This document shows positions 57,773 to 64,000 of a stretch of 64,000 nucleotides of DNA, one piece after another. The notes below the pieces were generated by a model. It saw nothing but the letters and a program-made list of their open reading frames with translations, made no database searches and was not told where the DNA came from. Position 1 is the first letter of the stretch, and each line of letters starts with the position of its first letter. The DNA comes from Pseudoalteromonas sp. NC201 (GTDB lineage: Bacteria; Pseudomonadota; Gammaproteobacteria; Enterobacterales; Alteromonadaceae). The DNA is taken from positions 3,822,501 through 3,886,500 of the forward strand of contig NZ_CP022522.1 of NCBI RefSeq assembly GCF_002850255.1. The letters run 5' to 3'. The translations under genes were made by a program, and so were the position numbers.

Positions 57773-59653
57773 TCAATCTTCGAAGTAAGTATAACCTTCA
57801 AGTCCGGCGTTTAACTCTTGTAAATACTGAGCTTTAATTGACTCTGGCAACGACAACGCCGCGACTTGCTGTGCATAGTTCTCAGATAGTACCGCTTTGT
57901 CATAATGAACAAAGCGCAGTACATCTTCAACACTGTCGCCCTTGATGGCATTAGTGAGTTTATAACCCTCATCACAAAGCTCAACGTGTACTGAGTCTGT
58001 GTCACCAAATAAGTTATGTAAATCACCCAATATTTCTTGATAGGCTCCCACCAAGAACATCGCAACGTGATATTGCTCTCCCGGCACATACTCAGGAATG
58101 GGTAAACTTGACTCGATACCCGCGCCCTCAACATAACTGTTGATTTGACCGTCCGAATCACAGGTAATGTCCTGAATAATCGCTCTTTGCGTCAACGGCT
58201 GATTGAGCTTGTCGATAGGCATCACCGGAAATAGCTGGTCAATACCCCACACATCCGGCAGTGATTGGAACAACGAGAAGTTCACAAACAGTTTATCTGC
58301 CAGCTTTTCATTGAGGTCGTCTAGTACTTCTCGGTGTGCTCTCGCATTCTCATTTAAGCACTCACGCACTTTATGAAGTGTCGTGAAGTATAGCTGTTCA
58401 AGCTGCGCCCACTCTTGCATGCTGATCAAACCATGCACGTATTGGTCGTGTGCGTCGCTGAACAAATGCATAGCGTCATGATAAGTTTCTAAAGCCATGC
58501 GAGGGGTTAGTTGTGACAACGAATGCCATAACTCTTGCAACACCAATGGGCTGGTATCTAGTGGTTGCACCGGTTCGACTTGATTTGGCGCTTTTTCTAC
58601 GTCAATCACATCCGTGATCAGCATCGCGTGATGGGCAGTTAATGCTCGGCCAGATTCAGTAATAATATCCGGATGCGGAATGTTATTAAGCTCCGCAATA
58701 TCATGAAAAGCATGCACCACATTTTTCGCGTATTCCGCCACCGTATAATTCATAGAGCATGAACTACGAGAACCTGAGCCTTCGTAGTCCACTCCGAGGC
58801 CACCGCCAACATCAACGATACGCAGCGGAACACCTAGTTGGTATAGCTCAGCATAGTGACGCGCACACTCTTTAAGCGCACGTTGAATATCGCGAATATT
58901 GGCAACTTGCGAGCCGATATGGAAGTGTACCAACTGCATTAAGTGCAAACGATTATGCGACTTAAGTAGCTCAACCGCTTGCAGCACTTGGCTAGCAGTA
59001 AGACCAAACTTGCCTTTTTCACCACCGGTATTTTGCCACTTGCCCTTACCAACTGAATTAAGACGAATACGAATACCAATCGACGGTTCAATGCCTAAAT
59101 CGTCGATTTCCTGTAATAAGGTATCCAGTTCAGAGAGCTTTTCAACGACTATGTTTACTTGATGGCCCATCGCTTGACCAATGCAAGCTAAGCGCAAGAA
59201 CTCACTGTCTTTGTAGCCGTTACAGACAATGGTAATAGGTTGGTGTGCCACACCCAAAATTGCCATCAACTCAGGCTTAGAACCGGCTTCAAGACCAACA
59301 AGACCGCTCGGGTGAGCCAATAACTTACTGACAACCGAGCGCTGCTGATTCACTTTTATTGGGTAAACACAGGTGTACTGGCCTTGGTAATCACGTTGAG
59401 TTCGTGCGGCAGTAAATGCTTGAGTCAAGGTATCGACACGATGTTTTAAAATGTCGGTAAAACGTACCAAAACCGGCAAAGTTAGCCCCTGCGCTTTAAA
59501 TTGCTCAGTTAACTCTGAAAGAAGAATTGGTGGCTTAGTGCGATCACCATCAGGAAACGCCACTAACTGGCCCTGTTCATTGATATCAAAATAGCCGTCA
59601 CTCCAGTGAGTAACGTTATAGATAGAACGTGCTGTTTGCAGACCCCAAGTCAT
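57773..59653 (-). CDS. speA: Biosynthetic arginine decarboxylase
   Basis: SpeA decarboxylates arginine to agmatine, the first step of the agmatine route to putrescine. This 626-aa protein (E. coli 658 aa) has the PLP-binding Lys in VYPIKVNQQ (about residue 100), the glycine-rich phosphate loop VDVGGGLGVDYEG, and the barrel-edge blocks GIRIRLNSVGKGKW and HFHIGSQVANI. The ATG at 59653 has GAGAG at 7 nt; a TTG four codons upstream is the alternative. It is divergent from speE. Confidence 0.96.
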   Translation of the reverse strand: MTWGLQTARSIYNVTHWSDGYFDINEQGQLVAFPDGDRTKPPILLSELTEQFKAQGLTLPVLVRFTDILKHRVDTLTQAFTAARTQRDYQGQYTCVYPIKVNQQRSVVSKLLAHPSGLVGLEAGSKPELMAILGVAHQPITIVCNGYKDSEFLRLACIGQAMGHQVNIVVEKLSELDTLLQEIDDLGIEPSIGIRIRLNSVGKGKWQNTGGEKGKFGLTASQVLQAVELLKSHNRLHLMQLVHFHIGSQVANIRDIQRALKECARHYAELYQLGVPLRIVDVGGGLGVDYEGSGSRSSCSMNYTVAEYAKNVVHAFHDIAELNNIPHPDIITESGRALTAHHAMLITDVIDVEKAPNQVEPVQPLDTSPLVLQELWHSLSQLTPRMALETYHDAMHLFSDAHDQYVHGLISMQEWAQLEQLYFTTLHKVRECLNENARAHREVLDDLNEKLADKLFVNFSLFQSLPDVWGIDQLFPVMPIDKLNQPLTQRAIIQDITCDSDGQINSYVEGAGIESSLPIPEYVPGEQYHVAMFLVGAYQEILGDLHNLFGDTDSVHVELCDEGYKLTNAIKGDSVEDVLRFVHYDKAVLSENYAQQVAALSLPESIKAQYLQELNAGLEGYTYFED

Positions 59654-59873
59654 TGCTGCTCTCAATTAATTCTTTATAAAGCTTCATTCTAATACGCGAG
59701 GCAAGTCAATGCGACCTAAAGTTGCGTTTTCATTAGCTTACAAACCTTATAAATCGGCCATGGTTGATTAGAACTAATATGAGGCAAAGTACAAAATGTT
59801 GACTAAAATTGATTGAGCAAAGGCGCAAGCACTGGCAGAATTGCCTTAATTTTTATCAAGTGTGAACACAATC

Positions 59874-60734
59874 ATGGCAAACTTAGAAGCAAACCGTTGG
59901 TTTACAGAAATTAGCGACCGCGATGGCAGCGCTTTTTCACTTAGAGTCAACAAAAAATTAGACGAAATCCAATCACCTTTTCAAAAAGTAGAAATGTTTG
60001 AAACGACGGATTTTGGTAACCTGATGATCATTGACGGTTGCACTATGGTGAGCACGCGTGAAAACTTTTTCTATCACGAAATGATGAGTCACCCGGCGCT
60101 ATTCTCGCACCCAGCACCTACAAATGTTGTGATCATTGGCGGCGGCGACTGTGGCACATTGCGTGAAGTATTAAAGCACCCTGGCGTTGAAAAAGTAACT
60201 CAGATTGATATCGACGAAGTTGTGACGCAAATGTCTTTGAAATACTTCCCTGAGCTTTGTGAGTCTAATAACGATCCTCGCGCAACTGTAATGTTTGATG
60301 ATGGCATCAAATTTATGCGTGAAGCCGAAGCAGAGTCTATCGACGTTATCATCGTTGATGGCACCGATCCTGTAGGCCCTGGTGAAGGTTTATTCAACCA
60401 CGCATTCTACAAGAGCTGTTTAGCAGCGCTTCGCACTGGTGGTATCATGATCCAGCAAAGTGAATCACCACTGATGCACATGCCGTTGCTACTAGAAATG
60501 CGCGATGCAATGTTGGAAGTAGGCTTTGTTGATCTGCAAACCCTGCCTTTCCCACAGCCGATCTACCCAAGCGGTCTGTGGTCAGCAACGATGGCGCGTA
60601 AAGATGAAAAGTTTGCCGGATTCCGCGAGCAAGATGTTGATAACGCAACATTTGATACTGAGTACTACAACACAGGTATTCATAAAGGAGCATTAGCAAC
60701 ACCTAACTTTATGAAGCGTGCTTTCGAAAAGTAG
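59874..60734 (+). CDS. speE: Spermidine synthase-family aminopropyltransferase
   Basis: A 286-aa SpeE homologue that moves the aminopropyl group of decarboxylated SAM to putrescine. Family motifs: ENFFYHEMMSHPALF, the nucleotide loop VIIGGGDCGTLREVLKH (a Cys in place of the usual Gly after Asp), the catalytic-site DGTDPVGPGEGLF, and the C-terminal polyamine part. The start is ATG 59874 or GTG 59862; neither has a clear ribosome binding site. The last 70 bp of the gene recur 2.8 kb downstream and may be an attachment site. Confidence 0.92.
   Translation: MANLEANRWFTEISDRDGSAFSLRVNKKLDEIQSPFQKVEMFETTDFGNLMIIDGCTMVSTRENFFYHEMMSHPALFSHPAPTNVVIIGGGDCGTLREVLKHPGVEKVTQIDIDEVVTQMSLKYFPELCESNNDPRATVMFDDGIKFMREAEAESIDVIIVDGTDPVGPGEGLFNHAFYKSCLAALRTGGIMIQQSESPLMHMPLLLEMRDAMLEVGFVDLQTLPFPQPIYPSGLWSATMARKDEKFAGFREQDVDNATFDTEYYNTGIHKGALATPNFMKRAFEK
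60664..60733. repeat. Left copy of a 70-bp repeat inside speE (attL-like)
   Basis: The last codons of speE up to the stop codon. The copy at 63507-63576 matches 65 of 70 positions, with the final 35 or so bases identical. This is the hallmark of an element integrated at the 3' end of a gene, keeping the gene intact. Confidence 0.75.
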
Positions 60735-61116
60735 ACCGAATCAAAACATAAACTTAATTGTTAAAGTGTAGTAGCTCATATCTGCTCCTACAGCCTTGAT
60801 GGTTCGGTTAATATTTCACCTGACCTGAAGTTATGAGCGAACAACAGACGTTCGCTCTAGCTCGTTTTTGGACAAAAACGTTTTCGGTCGCCGGCTGTAT
60901 TAGATGACTTTCGCATAAAAATTTCTATGGGCTAGCGCCGCCAGCACGCGCGGCTTTGTAGTGAAGGTGAAGCCGCAACAGAAAAGCCGTCGCTGTGCCT
61001 GACCTTGTTATGACTACTTCGCTCGCTTGATGACACATGTTTCAGACCTAACAACGACATTGGTAGCTCGTTTTGCCATAACTGCTCAAATATATCTTTT
61101 TGCAAAGGCAACAACT
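60735..61116. other. Hairpin-rich gene-free stretch after speE
   Basis: No gene is seen. Hairpins: a 9-bp stem with one mismatch (60767-60792), a perfect 8-bp stem GAGCGAAC/GTTCGCTC (60835-60857), a 7-bp stem CGTTTTT/AAAAACG (60863-60880), and GCGGCTT/AAGCCGC around 60951-60975. Several may be transposition-associated palindromes. Confidence 0.55.
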
Positions 61117-61260
61117 TTAGAGCGCCTTGCCCAGAGATGAGCCAATAATTACTCCAAAACTCATGATAAGAGCTGCCGCAACAAATGCCGCTAACACAAT
61201 CAGGCCCGTTTTCTGGGCTTTTGGTACTGAGCTCCACCAATTTTTAATTTCATTAATCAT
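61117..61260 (-). CDS. Small predicted membrane protein, 47 aa
   Basis: Begins MINEIKNWWSSVPKAQKTG and ends GSSLGKAL, with one membrane segment (about residues 19-40). A good Shine-Dalgarno (AAGGAAG, 5 nt) precedes the ATG at 61260 and the frame ends at TAA 61117. No family recognised. It lies inside the decayed region, but the clean start signal and hydrophobic pattern suggest it is real. Confidence 0.6.
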   Translation of the reverse strand: MINEIKNWWSSVPKAQKTGLIVLAAFVAAALIMSFGVIIGSSLGKAL

Positions 61261-61691
61261 AAATCTTCCTTAAAACAACCGCACGCGAAGTTACTTAGCC
61301 TTAACATTTTAGTATTTATGCGACACGCAGTTTGTGTTGCATAATCACTTGTTGGACTGAGCCGCTACCTGCTCGGTGTGACAGAGTTGGTGTTGTTTAT
61401 GCTATAGCTTACTTAGAAAAAATAGGCTTTTTGGAGGCTCTCACTTTCCTAGCTAGTGTTATGTAAGCTTTCCCTGCATTGCTCAGCGCTTATTATGTAT
61501 TCATTACACCTAAATTTGCCTTAATAAGCAATTATATTTTTTACTCGTACAGAGGCAGCTAGCCTGAGCAATTAAGCAGGTTAACTAATTGATTTTGAGC
61601 AGCTATCGAGCTGCTAACTCGTTCGGTCTACTTTGGTCGTTGTTGCATCTAACTTGAATGCGCCAATTAGCCGCAAGATACCTGCTCGACA
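61261..61691. other. Gene-free stretch before the recombinase remnant
   Basis: No supported gene. One palindrome, AGCAGCT-atcg-AGCTGCT (61598-61615), stands out; the rest is unremarkable. Confidence 0.5.
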
Positions 61692-61787
61692 ATGCTGCAA
61701 GGCCAATGCTGTATCAGCGTCACGTTTTCTGTCTTCGCCTTCTCAACTTCACCTGTGTGTGATTCTTGTGACTTTATTAATGCTAAC

Positions 61788-61955
61788 TTTCGCTTGCGAC
61801 ATGCATTAGCTACTCATTTACTACAAAGTGGTGCAGATATTAGAACCGTGCAAGCTCAACTTGGTCATTCCGATGTGAAGACAACGCAAATATATACTCA
61901 TGTTTTACAGCAAGGCGCAAACGGTGTTGTTAGCCCTTTGAGCAAAATTTTCTAG
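61788..61955 (+). pseudogene. Tyrosine recombinase C-terminal remnant, IntI-like
   Basis: About 55 residues matching the catalytic C-terminus of integron-type tyrosine recombinases: [20 protein letters not shown] with the box II Arg and His, [15 protein letters not shown] with the active Tyr, and the tail [12 protein letters not shown]. The N-terminal three quarters are missing; the open frame upstream (from 61692) has no similarity that I can see. A partial gene, so not active. Confidence 0.8.
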
Positions 61956-61963
61956 CTTGTTTT

Positions 61964-61993
61964 GGTGTAAATCGCTGAGGTGTAAATCGCTGA
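61964..61993. repeat. 15-bp tandem repeat left of the transposase unit
   Basis: GGTGTAAATCGCTGA occurs twice without a gap (61964-61978 and 61979-61993); the second copy continues into the 31-bp direct repeat and, with the following CACCC, forms an imperfect palindrome GGTGT...ACACC. Confidence 0.7.
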
Positions 61994-62012
61994 CACCCAC
62001 CACTAATTTGCA
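61982..62012. repeat. Left 31-bp direct repeat of the transposase unit
   Basis: Matches 29 of 31 bases of 63389-63419 in the same orientation. It lies 61 nt before the transposase start codon and includes GTAAATCGCTGACACCCA. Confidence 0.75.
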
Positions 62013-62072
62013 CCTTCCAAATATACCGCCTACGCTTTAATTCTGCACTCAAAGGATTGAGGAAACCAAACT

Positions 62073-63044
62073 ATGGCAACTGCCCGTAAAAGACAAATCA
62101 GTTTAACCGACACCAAATACTACCACTGTATCTCCCGTTGCGTAAGGCGTGCGTTTCTGTGCGGTGAAGATAAATTTACCGGAAAATCATACGAACACCG
62201 TCGTGATTGGGCTGAAGAAAAGCTATTGATGTTGGGGTCTGTGTTTTGTATTGATGTCTGTGCTTATGCGGTGATGAGTAATCACACTCACATTGTTTTA
62301 TATGTTGATGATAAAAAAGCTAAGCGCCTGTCGGATAAAGCGATTGTAATACGGTGGCACAAGTTGTTTAAGGGCAATTGGATAAGCCAAAAGTTTACTG
62401 AAGGTGAGCCACTCAATGAGTCGGAGCAGTTGATACTCAATGAGCATGTCGCCAAATACAGAGAAAGGCTCGCAGACATTAGCTGGTTTATGCGAGTACT
62501 CAACGAAGATATCGCCCGCCGAGCAAATAAAGAAGATAATTGCGCAGGTCGATTTTGGGAAGGAAGATTTAAATCCCAAGCATTACTGGATGAAGCCGCA
62601 CTGGCTGCTTGTCTCGCTTACGTAGACTTAAACCCCATTAGAGCCAAAATCGCCGCAACGCCTGAAACCTCAGACCACACCAGCATCAAAAAGCGCATCG
62701 ACCACGCTAAACGGGGTAATCAACCAAAAAGTCTACTACGTTTTGCTGGCAGCCCACGAAAACGTATGCCTAAAGGCCTGCCTTTTGAGCTCAAGTCTTA
62801 TATCGAATTGGTTGAACTCACAGGCCAATGTATTCGCGCCGACAAACGAGGCTATATTTTTGAGTCACAACCCATACTCACTCGACTCAATATAGAGCCT
62901 GAGAACTGGATAAAACTCACTACGCAGTTTTCTCGGGTATTTCACGGTGCCGTTGGTCGAGAGCGAACAATAACCGCTTACTGCGAAACACTGCAAAAAC
63001 GACGACGGACAAACCTAACAAACTGCGAGCGCTTGTTGGCTTAG
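62073..63044 (+). CDS. REP-associated (IS200-like, Y1) transposase
   Basis: A 323-aa Y1-family transposase of the REP-associated type, which acts on single-stranded DNA hairpins. The N-terminal YYHCISRCVRRAFL and the HUH-type metal motif NHTHIVL (His71, His73) are clear; the conserved CAGRFWEGRFKSQALLDE and AYVDLNPIRAKIA follow. At the place where I would expect the catalytic Tyr the sequence reads SWFMR (138-139 Trp-Phe); Tyr129 is a possible substitute. GAGGAAACC precedes the ATG. Full length, so possibly functional. Confidence 0.85.
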   Translation: MATARKRQISLTDTKYYHCISRCVRRAFLCGEDKFTGKSYEHRRDWAEEKLLMLGSVFCIDVCAYAVMSNHTHIVLYVDDKKAKRLSDKAIVIRWHKLFKGNWISQKFTEGEPLNESEQLILNEHVAKYRERLADISWFMRVLNEDIARRANKEDNCAGRFWEGRFKSQALLDEAALAACLAYVDLNPIRAKIAATPETSDHTSIKKRIDHAKRGNQPKSLLRFAGSPRKRMPKGLPFELKSYIELVELTGQCIRADKRGYIFESQPILTRLNIEPENWIKLTTQFSRVFHGAVGRERTITAYCETLQKRRRTNLTNCERLLA

Positions 63045-63187
63045 CAAAACTCACATTCTCAATTCTAGAATTTCTTACTGTTGTATTTGCAGCGCGTTGT
63101 CGTGCGCGATAACCCAGTTTTAGTGTAGAGATACGCTTGAGCGCTAAAAAATAACCTATCGATAAACGTTTTTGACCAAAATTATTG

Positions 63188-63252
63188 GAGTGTTTACATG
63201 CTTTTTTACTTCACTTCCTCAACTTTGATGTTAATAGTGATGGGTGTCGCTT
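63188..63252. repeat. 65-bp diverged direct repeat, copy A
   Basis: Aligns without gaps to 63424-63488 at about 82% identity (roughly 12 mismatches), sharing the run CTTTTTTACTTCA and GTTAATAG. Meaning unknown. Confidence 0.65.
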
Positions 63253-63388
63253 ATTTTCCTAGGTTGTCGAATATCTCGACTACCTTGTACTTAAACGTAA
63301 TGTGTCGCCTAAAACACAAGCGACAGCGTTAAATGCATTATCTTTTCTGTATAAGCAAATAATTAAACAGGATTTGTGTCCTAATCTT

Positions 63389-63419
63389 GTAAATCGCTGA
63401 CACCCAACACTAACTTGCA
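63389..63419. repeat. Right 31-bp direct repeat of the transposase unit
   Basis: Matches 61982-62012 with two mismatches, in the same orientation, about 345 nt after the transposase stop codon. Confidence 0.75.
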
Positions 63420-63423
63420 ATGG

Positions 63424-63488
63424 AAGTGCTTTCATACTTTTTTACTTCATCTCCTCAGCTGTGGTGTTAATAGCGATAGGTGTCACTT
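63424..63488. repeat. 65-bp diverged direct repeat, copy B
   Basis: Partner of 63188-63252; it starts 4 nt after the right 31-bp repeat and ends 18 nt before the displaced speE tail. Confidence 0.65.
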
Positions 63489-63506
63489 GTTTTTCTTGTT
63501 TTCATC

Positions 63507-63576
63507 ACTACAACACAAGTATTCATAAGGGGGCATTAACGACACCTAACTTTATGAAGCGTGCTTTCGAAAAGTA
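63507..63576 (+). pseudogene. Displaced speE 3' end (attR-like copy)
   Basis: Encodes, in the speE frame, YYNTSIHKGALTTPNFMKRA followed by FEK and a stop. It matches the true speE tail at 65 of 70 bases; three of the five changes are in third codon positions, so it diverged as a coding sequence before being cut off. The upstream part of the gene is absent. Confidence 0.85.
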
Positions 63577-63586
63577 ACGCACTGCC

Positions 63587-63615
63587 GAGGAGCATATTTT
63601 GCTCCTCAGTAATTT
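63587..63615 (+). terminator. Terminator after the displaced speE tail
   Basis: A 7-bp stem GAGGAGC/GCTCCTC with a 7-nt AT loop, then AGTAATTTTATTT. It lies 10 nt after the displaced stop codon and is probably the ancestral speE terminator. Confidence 0.7.
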
Positions 63616-63671
63616 TATTTCCTTGCTCCGCAAAGCTATATTTATCTTCTAATTTAAAAGGGAGATTTAAT

Positions 63672-64000
63672 ATGCAGATAGGACTAAGAACATTCATACT
63701 TTCGTTTGCCTTGATCACGCCAGCCGCTCACAGCAAACCTCAAGTGGAAAGCCCAGCGCCAACCAAAGAAGAGCTCATATTCAATTCAGGCCATATAACT
63801 TCAGTGGATCAGATGAGCCCTAATCACGCCAAAATCACATATAAATTAGCAAAGCAACTCATCGCCAATCCAAACATTTCTAAAACTGAGGAACTGATTA
63901 GGCTCTCTGAAAAAGTCTCATTGACTGAGAAAAAGATAGCAGAAGAATCCATCAAGATATGTCAAGACCTCATCGACTATGACATTTCCGATACGCGCGC
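63672..64000 (+). CDS. Unknown exported protein, 3' end cut by window edge
   Basis: At least 109 residues are visible. A signal peptide (MQIGLRTFILSFALITPAAHS) is followed by a helical, charged sequence (KITYKLAKQLIANPN, then EELIRLSEKVSLTEKKIAEE). GGGAG lies 7 nt before the ATG. No family recognised from this part. Confidence 0.65.
   Translation, partial: MQIGLRTFILSFALITPAAHSKPQVESPAPTKEELIFNSGHITSVDQMSPNHAKITYKLAKQLIANPNISKTEELIRLSEKVSLTEKKIAEESIKICQDLIDYDISDTR

Larger units (their letters stand above)
61982..63419 (+). mobile_element. IS200/RAYT-like transposase unit
   Basis: A 1.4-kb unit of one transposase gene with 31-bp direct repeats at its ends. The repeats carry an imperfect palindrome, like the REP sequences that accompany RAYT transposases. 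Boundaries are inferred from the repeats. Confidence 0.55.
60734..63576. mobile_element. Remnant element bounded by the speE 3'-end repeats
   Basis: Between the two speE tail copies lie a small membrane-protein gene, a tyrosine-recombinase C-terminal remnant, a transposase unit, and repeats. No complete integrase remains, so the element looks decayed. The boundary is inferred from the repeat. Confidence 0.6.
63045..63671. other. Repeat-rich gene-free stretch after the transposase
   Basis: No gene is supported. It contains a 65-bp repeat pair, the right 31-bp repeat, the displaced speE tail and a terminator, each listed separately. Confidence 0.6.

Noticed and set aside
60932-61240. 102-aa minus-strand frame after speE
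   Set aside because: It overlaps the better-supported 47-aa gene in another frame and has no hydrophobic or domain pattern.
61692-61787. Open frame upstream of the recombinase remnant as the real N-terminus
   Set aside because: The first 32 codons show no similarity to recombinases and no Shine-Dalgarno; the frame is open by chance.
61560-63500. Integron attC sites beside the IntI-like remnant
   Set aside because: The repeats and palindromes here do not show the RYYYAAC and GTTRRRY cores with proper spacing, so I do not call attC sites.
1-64000. CRISPR arrays, tRNA or rRNA genes
   Set aside because: No regularly spaced repeats of CRISPR type and no cloverleaf or rRNA sequence were found on either strand.

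Overview
The window looks like chromosomal DNA of a marine gammaproteobacterium of the Alteromonadales type, most probably Pseudoalteromonas or a close relative. This is inference from the protein sequences, the AT-leaning composition, the E. coli-like alpha-operon leader RNA and the mix of genes; no rRNA or other definitive marker is present. No tRNA, rRNA or CRISPR array was recognised.

Region 1 (1-7894, all minus strand) is the ribosomal spc operon (rplN, rplX, rplE, rpsN, rpsH, rplF, rplR, rpsE, rpmD, rplO, secY, rpmJ) followed by the alpha operon (rpsM, rpsK, rpsD and rpoA, which runs off the left edge). A terminator-like hairpin and a copy of the S4-binding alpha leader separate the two operons. 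The S10 operon that normally precedes rplN is absent; a polysaccharide deacetylase gene lies there instead. Region 2 (8300-20343) holds ordinary accessory and housekeeping genes: the deacetylase, a membrane Ser/Thr kinase with a TPR-rich periplasmic half, an AsmA-family protein, a TorF-like porin, several unknowns, and a purT-aldo/keto reductase pair.

Region 3 (20506-37168) is a compact non-ribosomal peptide gene cluster. Three NRPS proteins (A-T-C-A-T, C-A-T-C-A-T and C-A-T-TE) and an MFS exporter form one tight transcription unit. It has five modules and four condensation domains, so the simplest product is a pentapeptide. Module 2 carries a textbook threonine code and module 5 a Val/Ile-like code; module 3 looks basic, module 1 hydrophobic or aromatic, and module 4 is aberrant. 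The terminal thioesterase has a Cys nucleophile instead of Ser. TubC-type docking domains start NRPS 2 and 3, and the proteins upstream of them both end in Met-Glu-Leu.

Region 4 (37203-60734) contains a fumarylacetoacetase-family enzyme, two ABC export systems (one with a permease fused to an M1 aminopeptidase), an iodotyrosine-deiodinase-like nitroreductase, and an RND pump operon headed by a BigR/YgaV-type ArsR repressor divergent from DUF2892 and rhodanese genes (a probable reactive-sulfur response unit). It continues with a membrane-anchored HTH pair, a YiaD-like lipoprotein, ChrA, an MscS channel with two PlsC-like acyltransferases, and the polyamine genes speA and speE.

Region 5 (60735-64000) is a decayed mobile region. 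The last 70 bp of speE are repeated, with 5 mismatches, at 63507-63576, followed by what looks like the original speE terminator. Between the copies lie a small membrane-protein gene, a tyrosine-recombinase remnant, and an IS200/RAYT-type transposase flanked by 31-bp direct repeats. This looks like an element that used the 3' end of speE as its attachment site. A truncated exported-protein gene ends the window.
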